Shown here piece after piece: positions 1 to 7,138 of a DNA stretch of 7,138 bases (its first letter is position 1; every line of letters starts with the position of its first letter). The stretch spans positions 1 to 7,138 of the forward strand of contig JBKJLF010000091.1 of the NCBI GenBank assembly GCA_046597185.1. The letters are read 5' to 3'. A program made the translations under genes and the position numbers. This stretch comes from CAMBDR01 sp046597185. Lineage in GTDB: Bacteria; Pseudomonadota; Gammaproteobacteria; Burkholderiales; Burkholderiaceae_D. The notes under the pieces were generated by a model, which saw nothing but the letters and a program-made list of their open reading frames with translations, had not been told where the DNA came from and ran no database searches.

Positions 1-667
1 GCTCACGCACTGCCCGCGCGCTATTGGCATGGGGCGCATCAATGGGGACATTGCGTAACGGTAATTCTTGTCCGGCCTCGATACTGAGCGCGCTATGCAA
101 GTATTGGTCATCAGGACTCATTAAATAGATCGAAAAATGGGATTCGTCCAATAACTGGTTGGCTGCGCTGGGTACTGTGCTCCAAAATCAATTGAAAATA
201 CGACTGAGCTTTGGGGAAATCCTGTTTGTCCAGTGCCAAATCGCCCAAATGGGCAAGGGTTACCAGCGGTATGGGTGGATTTGCTTGTGCCAATGCCATC
301 TGTAGTGGTACGTCCCAACGCAGTTTGGACAGAGCAACATTGTCGAAGGCTTGAAAACGCGCACTTTCGCCATCGATATAGGCGATACGCATCCGGTCCT
401 GGCTTTGGCGCGCACTGTGTTGCGCTTGTTCCAACAATTGAGCGCAGCGCTCGAATTGGGCATCTTCGTTGCTGATTCGGCTCATCAGCCAATAGCCATC
501 GCTCAAGCCAAGCGGGTCATGGAGAGATTGAAATTGCGCTACAGCCCGTGCGGTGATCTTCTGGGCGCGCGCCAGATTGGCAAATAACCAATAATATTCA
601 CCGATGATGAGCCGGATGCGGGCGCAAAACTGCCGTCGGCTATCCCAAGGTAGCGTAGCATATCCAT
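1..667 (-). pseudogene. Disrupted TPR-GAF hybrid kinase paralogue, running off the left edge
   Basis: This is a broken relative of the complete kinase immediately upstream (767-4858). A start codon at 665-667 opens MDM, matching MEM of that kinase, and the AAGG and leader before it are nearly identical. The downstream similarity lies in other frames. Positions 114-677 read as a TPR segment with ARIRL, DGYWL and ESARFQAF, matching ARLRL, DAYWL and EQARFAAL at residues 70-162 of the intact protein; this frame stops at 111-113. Positions 2 to about 160 then read in a different frame as GAF sequence (LLDESHFSIYLM, later ARAVRE), matching LLDVTSFSIYLM and ARSVRE near residues 544-595. About 60 residues seem to be missing after the start and at least 200 before the GAF part. 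The pieces have no internal stops, so large deletions seem more likely than slow point decay. A chimeric assembly is the alternative. As it stands it cannot make a working kinase. Confidence 0.82.
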
Positions 668-678
668 CCGGGAACCTT
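659..678 (-). promoter_or_regulatory. Ribosome-binding site and start region of the disrupted paralogue
   Basis: On the minus strand an AAGG (675-678) stands seven bases before an ATG (665-667), followed by GATATG. Eighteen of these 20 bases match the equivalent region of the complete kinase at 4850-4869, including the spacing and the ATG-GAx-ATG start. This conserved start marks where the broken gene once began, although its present frame leaves the TPR-coding frame almost at once. Confidence 0.65.
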
Positions 679-766
679 CAGTGTACGCTTACCTGTTGTG
701 CATCTTGCCTCAAGTTTGCACGGTAGAATCGATAGCGCGTAAAATATATTGCACTTGGGCATCAGT

Positions 767-3700
767 CTATGATTCGGTGCCATGTAGATGCTGATTTAAT
801 TCGGCCAGTACCGCATCGAGGGCGATACCCAGTACTTGCAGGGCAGGGGCCAAGCGGGGGTGGAGTAAATCCAAATGGGGTGATTGTTTTAACTGATATT
901 CCAGTGTTTGCGCGGCTTGTTCGAGTTCGGATGCGCCGATATTGCCCGCCATGCCACGCAATGCGTGCAAGCGCCGCAGTGCCTGGGTGCGATGCCCGGT
1001 ATTGTAGGCATGACGAATTTCTTCCAAAACGCCTTGTTTGCTTTGGTAAAAGCGTTCCAGTAATTGTTGATACAGTGGTAAATTTCCAGATACCCGTTTT
1101 AAGCCAAGGCGCGAGTCAATATGGTTAAAACTGGGCAATAGCAAGACCGCATGGTGGTGATCATCGGCCGCGACACCGGGTAACCAATGCTCCAGCATAT
1201 CGCGTAATAAGCCCGGATTAATGGGTTTGCTTAAAAAGTCTTGCATGCCTTCATCCAGGCAACGCTGTTGGATTTCCGGCATGGCATGCGCGGTCATCGC
1301 GATAATGGGAATGGCATCAAATTGCAGATTTTGTCGTATCAACAGGGTGGCAGTATGCCCATCCATTTCAGGCATTTCCAAATCCATCAAGATCAATTGA
1401 TAGGTATTGGGTTTGGCCGCCTGGAGTTTATCCAGCGCTTGTTGTCCGTTTTCAGCAATGTCGGCCTGTATCCCTTGCGCATTGAGTAGTTCAATGGCAA
1501 TCAATTGATTAATGTCGTTGTCCTCTACCACCAAGGCCTGGGTGCGATTGCCGGTTTGCTCTGCATCCGGTAAGCTGCCAGCTTGCTGGTGGTGATCCGT
1601 GAAGAGTTTAATCAAATTTTGCCGCAGCGTGGAAAAAATCACTGGTTTGGCCAAACTTTCGCTCACCCCGATCAAGCTCGCTTCATGTCCTGCACTGGTT
1701 AGCAGTATCATGCGCGGCAATTGTTGTAATTCAGCTTTTAGCCGTTGCACCAGATCAAACGCATGATCCAGGCTGCCAAAAATCAAGACTGAATAAGGCA
1801 TTTGTTGTTGCTCAGCATAGTGCAGGGCATTGAACGCTTGCTCAGGATAGGGTACGGCGGCGACCCGCTGCACCATGGTTTTTAAGTCGGAGACCAGAAT
1901 TTGACGCGCTGCCGGGTGCGGTTCGAGCACCAAAATACTGGCCTCTTGCAAGCTTTGCGGTAGTGCCGGTAGTGGGGCGGCGGTTGGGGTAATCGGTAAA
2001 TGCAAGCGGAAATAAAATCGTGAACCTTGCCCCAGCTGGCTTTCGACCTTGATTTTACCGCCCATTAATTGCACCAGACACTGAGAAATGGATAGTCCCA
2101 GCCCGGTGCCGCCATATTTTCGGCTAATCGAACGGTCCCCCTGATGAAAGGCCCGAAACAGGCGCTGACACTGGTCGCTACTCATCCCGATACCGGTATC
2201 GCGCACCGCAAACAATAAATTCATTTCTTGTTCATGGATCACGCCATTAACCGACAGTTCGACTTCGCCATGGTGGCAAAATTTGATCGCGTTATTGACC
2301 AAATTAATCAGAACCTGGCCCAGGCGCAAGGGGTCGCCCATAAATTGGCGTGGCAATTGCGGCGATACGTGAAACAGAAATTCGAGTTGTTTTTCAGCCG
2401 CCTTCTGGCTGGTCATATTCGCCACATGTTGTAGCACATCATCGAGATTGAAGTTGATGGATTCAATCGTGAGTTGGCCCGCCTCGATTTTGGAAAAATC
2501 GAGGATATCATTCAAAATACCCAGTAAAGATAAACCTGCCTGGTGAATTTTGCTTAAATAATCATGTTGCCGATGGTCTAGCTCGGTGCGTAAGGCCAGA
2601 TGCGCCAAGCCGATCACCGCATTCATCGGGGTGCGAATTTCATGACTCATATTGGCTAAAAATTCGGATTTCAAACGCGTTGCCTGTTCGGCGCGTTGCT
2701 TGGCCAAATCGAGTTGAATCGCATTTTCCTTGAGGTTTAGATTCGCTTGCGCCAGTTGTTGCGCGTGTTGCCGCGCGCGTTTTTCTTCAACCAATAATTT
2801 TGTTTCGGTTTTACGCAGGGAATCGAGCGCCGATTGCAATTGTTGATACGCATTGGCATTGTCGATTGCAATCGCACCATAGGCGCACAGGGTGCGGAAA
2901 ATTAATTGTTCGCGTTCGCCATAGGCATGGGCTTGCACCGATTGGATCGTCATCGCACCCAAAACCCGTTGCCCGATAATCAAGGGGGCGTAAAGTGCGC
3001 TCAAGCTGGAGAGTGTGCCAGGAACCTGGCTGGCTTTGAGTTCTTCTGGCAACCAATTGACTAAAATATCGCGCCGCTCACGAACCGAACGGGCAATATT
3101 GGAATGAGGATCATCCTGTGCCACCACGTGTTGTGGCAAACGGCGGCCATCTTCGACCAATAAGGCCGTTGCCAGCGAGTTGCCATCGTCGGCCATTAAA
3201 TAAATCGAAAAAGAAGTCACATCCAGCAAGCGATGCACATGCTGATTCAAAATTTCCAGCGCTGCTTTATGATTTAATTGCGCGGTAATTTCTTGTCCAA
3301 TCACCGATAAATGGAGCAAGATGCTACTGGTTTGATGCAATAATTCGGCCCGTTGTGCTTCGGCTGCGGCCAGCTTACGGTGGTATTCGCCATCGGCCAG
3401 CGCGCGCTCACTTTGTTGTTTGACTTGCAGGGCAATGGCGCGCCGATGGGCGGCCTGGCTATGGGTTTTTTCGCGCGCCGTATTGGCTTGTAAGCTGATC
3501 TGATAAGCTTGTTCAAATTCGCCTTGGGCCGCATGCGCGCGCCCGAGCGCATCAAGCAAGTCGCCAGGCATTAAAAAGCCATCAATAGTTTTGGCAATCG
3601 ATTGCGCTTGCTGCAGATATGACATGGCATTCTGGTGCGCATCGCCCGGTTGATGTTTGGCGTGAATTTCGGCCAAAATCCACAAGAAATCGATTTGCTT

Positions 3701-4858
3701 GGATAACGATTGTTCCCGCTGCGCTTGCGTCAAGGCTTGCAGGGCTAACTCTAGCGCGGCTTTGGGTTGTTGTAAATGAGAAAATGTCTGTGCCAAACCA
3801 CGTTTGGCCATCAATTGAAAATCGGCTTGGTGCAGTGCAATGGCGCGCTCTTGAAACTGTAAAAAATAGTCATGGGCACGGCTGTAATTGTTTTGGTCGA
3901 GTGCCAAATTGCCCAGGTATTCGAGCGCCAATGCGGCGTTACGCGAATTGGGTAAGGGGTCCAGCGTTTCCAGCGCTTGTTTTAGCATGTGTTGTGCAGC
4001 ATCAAATTGCCCCAGGCGGCGCAATGGCTCCGCCAATTGCAACATGCAGGCAGCGATGACGCTGATCCAACCCGTGGGTCGCGCCAGGTCCAAGCCGCGC
4101 TGGCCCCAGTCCAGCGCGGTGCGGTAATCGTTTAAGGAGTTAAACGAATCGGCAATATTGGTCAAAGCCAGAATCGCATAGCGTACTTGCCCGGTTTTTA
4201 AACCCAACTCATGGGTGCGCACCAAATGGGCGGCAGCGCGCTCAAAGTCGCCCGCCAAACTGGCAGTGATACCAAAAAAGTGGTGCAGGGCAGAAGCGGC
4301 TGCCGGTTCCGCTTCCGGGAGCGCCGCGCTTAAGATGGCTTCCCATTTTTGCAGTGCGTCAGGCAGGTTTTGTAGTGCGGCAAAGCGTGCCTGTTCGGCT
4401 TCGATAAAGGTGATGCGTAACGGGTCTTGTGCGGTCAAGGCGGCGTTCAGGGCCAAGTCCCATTCTTTTTGTCGTTCCAGCGAGTCGCCACGGTCATTGG
4501 CAATCCAGCCTTTGAGCCAATAGGCATCGACCAAACCGGCATGGTCGCCCAAATGCTTAAACTTGCTAATGGCGCGGTCGATGAAAATTTCAGCATTCTG
4601 AATTTCGGCCAACAGCCATTGCGCTTCGGCACGCACCAGACGTAATCGGGCGGTATATTGCATGACCTCGCGGCCGGGTAAGCGCGCGTGAACCAGCATT
4701 TGGTAAGCTTGTTCGGCCAGCTTTAACGAGCGCTGGGTATTGCGTTGGCGTAAATGCCAGGATAATGCCACCAGATTGTGCAGGGATGTTTGCGATGGTG
4801 GTAGCAACAGCTCGGCTTCGAGTCGCGCAACTTCTTCATCTTGCACAAACATTTCCAT
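767..4858 (-). CDS. TPR-GAF hybrid sensor histidine kinase with two receiver domains and Hpt
   Basis: A 1363-residue cytoplasmic phosphorelay kinase with no signal peptide or membrane segment visible. Residues about 40-460 are helical TPR-like repeats, for example 225-258 and 306-340. A charged, probably coiled-coil stretch (about 465-515) leads to a GAF domain (about 525-670), then a second coiled linker. HisKA follows with the phospho-accepting His739 in NMSHEIRTPMN. The ATPase domain has the N box (Asn852, Asn856), DTGIGM (887-892) and GGTGLGL (916-922). A first receiver-like domain (about 974-1085) lacks the phosphorylatable Asp. The second receiver (about 1107-1225) keeps Glu1112, Asp1113, Asp1159, Thr1189 and Lys1211. 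The C-terminal Hpt has His1298 in HALRGMAGNIGA. Phosphate should therefore pass from His739 to Asp1159 to His1298 and on to an unlinked regulator. The ATG is supported by AAGG seven bases upstream; Met3 is an alternative start. The input signal is unknown: TPRs usually bind proteins or peptides and GAF domains small ligands. Confidence 0.93.
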   Translation of the reverse strand: MEMFVQDEEVARLEAELLLPPSQTSLHNLVALSWHLRQRNTQRSLKLAEQAYQMLVHARLPGREVMQYTARLRLVRAEAQWLLAEIQNAEIFIDRAISKFKHLGDHAGLVDAYWLKGWIANDRGDSLERQKEWDLALNAALTAQDPLRITFIEAEQARFAALQNLPDALQKWEAILSAALPEAEPAAASALHHFFGITASLAGDFERAAAHLVRTHELGLKTGQVRYAILALTNIADSFNSLNDYRTALDWGQRGLDLARPTGWISVIAACMLQLAEPLRRLGQFDAAQHMLKQALETLDPLPNSRNAALALEYLGNLALDQNNYSRAHDYFLQFQERAIALHQADFQLMAKRGLAQTFSHLQQPKAALELALQALTQAQREQSLSKQIDFLWILAEIHAKHQPGDAHQNAMSYLQQAQSIAKTIDGFLMPGDLLDALGRAHAAQGEFEQAYQISLQANTAREKTHSQAAHRRAIALQVKQQSERALADGEYHRKLAAAEAQRAELLHQTSSILLHLSVIGQEITAQLNHKAALEILNQHVHRLLDVTSFSIYLMADDGNSLATALLVEDGRRLPQHVVAQDDPHSNIARSVRERRDILVNWLPEELKASQVPGTLSSLSALYAPLIIGQRVLGAMTIQSVQAHAYGEREQLIFRTLCAYGAIAIDNANAYQQLQSALDSLRKTETKLLVEEKRARQHAQQLAQANLNLKENAIQLDLAKQRAEQATRLKSEFLANMSHEIRTPMNAVIGLAHLALRTELDHRQHDYLSKIHQAGLSLLGILNDILDFSKIEAGQLTIESINFNLDDVLQHVANMTSQKAAEKQLEFLFHVSPQLPRQFMGDPLRLGQVLINLVNNAIKFCHHGEVELSVNGVIHEQEMNLLFAVRDTGIGMSSDQCQRLFRAFHQGDRSISRKYGGTGLGLSISQCLVQLMGGKIKVESQLGQGSRFYFRLHLPITPTAAPLPALPQSLQEASILVLEPHPAARQILVSDLKTMVQRVAAVPYPEQAFNALHYAEQQQMPYSVLIFGSLDHAFDLVQRLKAELQQLPRMILLTSAGHEASLIGVSESLAKPVIFSTLRQNLIKLFTDHHQQAGSLPDAEQTGNRTQALVVEDNDINQLIAIELLNAQGIQADIAENGQQALDKLQAAKPNTYQLILMDLEMPEMDGHTATLLIRQNLQFDAIPIIAMTAHAMPEIQQRCLDEGMQDFLSKPINPGLLRDMLEHWLPGVAADDHHHAVLLLPSFNHIDSRLGLKRVSGNLPLYQQLLERFYQSKQGVLEEIRHAYNTGHRTQALRRLHALRGMAGNIGASELEQAAQTLEYQLKQSPHLDLLHPRLAPALQVLGIALDAVLAELNQHLHGTES
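1603..1939 (-). other. Degenerate receiver (pseudo-REC) domain within the TPR-GAF kinase
   Basis: Residues about 974-1085 have the receiver layout: a hydrophobic first strand (SILVLEPH), a third strand (YSVLIFGSL), a conserved Thr in LLTSAGHE (Thr1054) and the Lys-Pro pair (Lys1071). The acidic pair after strand one is replaced by Glu-Pro. The position expected for the phospho-accepting Asp is Phe or Gly (1027-1028). This domain probably cannot be phosphorylated and more likely has a structural or docking role. Boundaries are approximate. Confidence 0.78.
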
Positions 4859-4865
4859 GCGGGAA

Positions 4866-4869
4866 CCTT
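4866..4869 (-). promoter_or_regulatory. Ribosome-binding site of the TPR-GAF kinase
   Basis: AAGG on the minus strand, seven bases before the ATG at 4856-4858, supports this start over the second Met two codons on. The same AAGG and spacing recur before the disrupted paralogue at 675-678. The 89-base gap between the two kinases (4859-4947) shows no convincing promoter or terminator hairpin by eye, so the genes may be cotranscribed, but this is not shown. Confidence 0.6.
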
Positions 4870-4947
4870 AAAAAGGGAGCGAATAATGTAAATCTTACCG
4901 TAAAGCGTGGGGGCGTAATGAATTGCCGCCAAAAATAAACGCAATGC

Positions 4948-7054
4948 TTAGGTATTATGGATGATTTTGTGAATTTGCATCAGGATTTGTCGCAATTGCT
5001 GGGCAATTTTATTGGTTTGTTCAATATCGGCTTCTTCTGGTAAGTGTTCTAAGGTCTCACAAAGATTGGCAAAAAGGGTCGCGCCGACAGAGCGGGCACT
5101 GGATTTGAGCCGATGTCCGAGTTCGCTGATTTTACTCAAATCGGCAGCCACATAGGCGGTATCGAGTTCATCCAGACCGTGGGAGGCATTGTCATAAAAT
5201 TTAAGGGCAAATTTGTTGACTTTTTCCGAATCACCCCCCAGTAATTTTGCCAAGACACTGAGGTCGATGATGGCGCGCTTATCGGTCACGACAACTTGGT
5301 CGGATGTTGGTTCGCCTGGCGTTTCGATCCCCACTTGTTTGCCTATTGAATTCACATGCACCCATTTATGGATGGTGGTGTACATTATTTGGGGGTGAAT
5401 CGGTTTGGTAATAAAATCATTCATACCCGCTTGCATGCATAACAGGCGGTCTTCATTGCTGGCGTTGGCGGTCATCGCAATCACTGGCAGCGTCGGAAAT
5501 CGGGGGTCTTGTCGTATCTGTTGGGTGGCCGAATACCCATCGAGAATGGGCATCTGTACATCCATTAAGACACAGTCAAAACTGGTTTTGCGCAATAAAT
5601 CGAGCGCTTCTTTGCCATTATTGGCCAGACAAACCATCGCGCCCTGGTTTTCCAGTAATTCAGTGGCAATTTGTTGATTAAAGGCATTGTCTTCAACCAA
5701 TAAAATATGGATGCCATCGAGCGACTCTGTTGTTATAGCTATTTGTTGCTCGTCACCATCTGCTTGCTCGGGCAAGCCCAGCGGCAAGGCAAACCAAAAC
5801 GTGCTGCCAGAACCGAGTACACTGTCGACACCAATTTCCCCCCCCATCAATTCGACCAGTTGCTTGCAAATCACCAGCCCAAGGCCCGTACCGCCATATT
5901 GGCGTGTGGTGGAGGTATCGGCTTGCTGGAACGACTGGAACAGTTTTGCGATGCTGTCAGAACTGATCCCAATACCGCAGTCTTGCACTTCTATTCGTAT
6001 CCGGCATTGCTCTGGCTCCAGCGACAGCAAGCTCAGGCGAATATGGATCGTGCCATTTTGGCTGAACTTGATCGCATTATTGGTGAAGTTGATGAGAATT
6101 TGCGCCACGCGCAAGGGGTCGCCGCATAAAAATCGTGGCACCTCGGGCGCGATATGGTAGTGTAAGTAAAGCCCTTTGCTCTCGGCTTTGGCTGCAACCA
6201 GGTTATGTAAATTTTGAATGATTTTATCAATCGTAAAATTGACCGATTCAATTTCCAGCTTACCCGCTTCGATTTTCGAAAAATCCAGGACATCATCAAT
6301 AATGCCCAGCAAATGTTCGCCTGCCGCATGGATTTTTTCTAAATAATCGCGTTGTTTTGGGGTGAGCTGGGTTTTCAGGGCGAGGTAAGCCATACCGATC
6401 ACGCCATTCATGGGGGTGCGAATTTCATGGCTCATATTGGCCAAAAACTTGCCTTTGGCAGCACTGGCTTCTTCGGCCACTTGTTTGGCCGAATCCAATT
6501 CCTGGGTACGTAGTGCCACCCGTTCTTCCAGATGTTCATTTAATTCGATCAGTGCCCGTTCGGCGCGGCGGTTTTCGGTAATGTCGATGGAAGCGCCAAT
6601 CAAATAACTGGCTTCACCCGCGCTATCATAAATGGGCTTTTTAAAAGTGCGCACGAAGCGGCTCTCTTCCAGCGCAAAATTCCAGACATTTTCTTCAAAT
6701 TCGATGATGCGGTGGTCGGCAAAGGTTTTTTGGTCATTGCTGAGGGAAAATTGCAATTGCTCCGGGGAAAAATAGCGCTCACCCGTGTTGCCTTGCAAGG
6801 CTTTGAAAGCAATGCCAATCTGGATTTCGCAAGCGCGATTCATTAAAATAAATTCACTGCGTGCATTTTTAACATAAATCGAGACTGGCATGGCGTCAAT
6901 AATTTCATGCAAGCGCTCTTCGCTTTGACGTAAGGCAAGTTCCGTTTTCTTGCGCTCGGAAATGTCACGCAAGGTGACGATGATCAGGGTTTGCCCAAAC
7001 ATCGTGATCGGTGCCAAGCTCACTTCAACCGGGAATTGCGTACCATCTTTACGT
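4948..7054 (-). CDS. PAS hybrid sensor histidine kinase with receiver and Hpt, N-terminus missing
   Basis: A hybrid kinase whose 5' end is lost at the inverted copy on the right edge. Residue numbers here count from the TTG at 7063-7065, the first usable start, which is not the true one. Residues 4-45 are the C-terminal half of a PAS domain (RKDGTQFPVEVSLAPI, ending RDISERKK). A second PAS, PAS_4-like, spans about 46-170. After a coiled linker comes HisKA with His213 in NMSHEIRTPMNGVIG. The ATPase domain has Asn326 and Asn330, DCGIGI (362-367) and GGTGLGL (391-397). The receiver (about 452-568) has Glu458, Asp459, Asp502 in VLMDVQMP, Thr532 and Lys554. The Hpt domain (about 601-705) has His651 in LGHRLKSSARSVGA. 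All phosphorelay residues are intact, so the core should be active. The kinase core closely resembles that of the next gene. Upstream sensor or membrane segments may exist outside the window. PAS domains commonly bind haem, flavin or small ligands; no cofactor signature is evident. Confidence 0.9.
6918..7001 (+). repeat. Inner arm of an 84-base perfect inverted repeat
   Basis: These 84 bases are exactly reverse-complementary to 7055-7138, with a 53-base spacer (7002-7054). This arm lies in the PAS coding sequence, where the reading continues normally in both directions, so it is the authentic copy. Complementarity fails at 7002/7054, with a three-base partial match just beyond (7003-7005 with 7051-7053). 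Confidence 0.95.
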
Positions 7055-7138
7055 TGTTTGGGCAAACCCTGATCATCGTCACCTTGCGTGACATTTCCGA
7101 GCGCAAGAAAACGGAACTTGCCTTACGTCAAAGCGAAG
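7055..7138 (-). repeat. Outer arm of the inverted repeat at the window edge, probable fold-back chimera
   Basis: An exact inverted copy of 6918-7001 that reaches the final base without diverging. Read on the plus strand it encodes a second copy of the PAS end, FGQTLIIVTLRD followed by ISERKK. Read on the minus strand, in frame with the kinase, it gives a stop at 7123-7125 and then residues unlike a PAS domain up to the junction. Perfect identity with a short loop at a sequence end is typical of fold-back chimeras from amplification or assembly. A recent real inverted duplication remains possible. Confidence 0.85.

Noticed and set aside
121..492. 123-codon minus-strand frame overlapping the TPR fragment
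   Set aside because: The frame at 114-677 carries the recognisable TPR homology. This one is an alternative frame of the same bases and shows no similarity to the kinase.
668..766. Possible terminator or promoter after the TPR-GAF kinase
   Set aside because: The 99 bases contain an AT-rich TATATTTTA stretch but no convincing hairpin and no matching -35 element.
3619..4059. 146-codon open frame on the plus strand
   Set aside because: It lies wholly antisense to the well-supported TPR region of the kinase, its translation resembles no family I recognise, and it has no clear ribosome-binding site.
4859..4947. Possible promoter or terminator between the two kinases
   Set aside because: No -35/-10 pair with proper spacing and no stem followed by a T run could be found on the minus strand. 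Short AT-rich stretches alone are not enough.
5687..6160. 157-codon open frame on the plus strand, with an overlapping 140-codon frame
   Set aside because: Both are antisense to the ATPase and receiver coding sequence of the PAS kinase and have low-complexity, unprotein-like composition. They are shadows.
6918..7138. Inverted repeat as a transposon end, attachment site or terminator
   Set aside because: The arm is ordinary PAS coding sequence, there is no transposase or T run, and the second arm reaches the window edge. A fold-back copy explains it better.

Overview
The window holds two large hybrid sensor histidine kinases read in tandem on the minus strand. The broken remains of a third, related gene lie downstream of them. 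There is no RNA gene, insertion sequence, CRISPR array or metabolic gene. The many open frames on the opposite strand are shadows of the kinase genes. The multi-domain kinases, each ending in receiver and Hpt modules, and the AAGG ribosome-binding sites suggest a proteobacterium, perhaps a betaproteobacterium. That placement is an impression from protein style, not a search result.

Layout in transcription order (right to left). Positions 7055-7138 are a perfect reverse-complement copy of 6918-7001, running to the last base of the window. Positions 4948 to about 7054 encode PAS-PAS-HisKA-HATPase-REC-Hpt, with the N-terminus lost at the inverted copy. An 89-base gap follows. Positions 767-4858 encode a complete 1363-residue protein: TPR repeats, GAF, HisKA, HATPase, a degenerate receiver, an intact receiver and Hpt. 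A 99-base gap follows. Positions 1-667 hold a disrupted paralogue of the 1363-residue protein. It has a near-identical start region, a TPR segment in one frame and a GAF segment in another, and it runs off the left edge.

Both kinases carry the full His-Asp-His chain and lack a DNA-binding output domain. They would be expected to pass phosphate to separate response regulators that are not in this window. The complete kinase has no signal peptide or membrane segment, so it should be cytoplasmic and sense through TPR and GAF domains. The same is true of the visible part of the other kinase, but its true N-terminus is missing.

The two most useful observations are the fold-back at the right edge, which is probably an assembly or amplification artefact that corrupts the second kinase's start, and the unannotated kinase paralogue at the left edge. 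I found no convincing new defence or mobile system.
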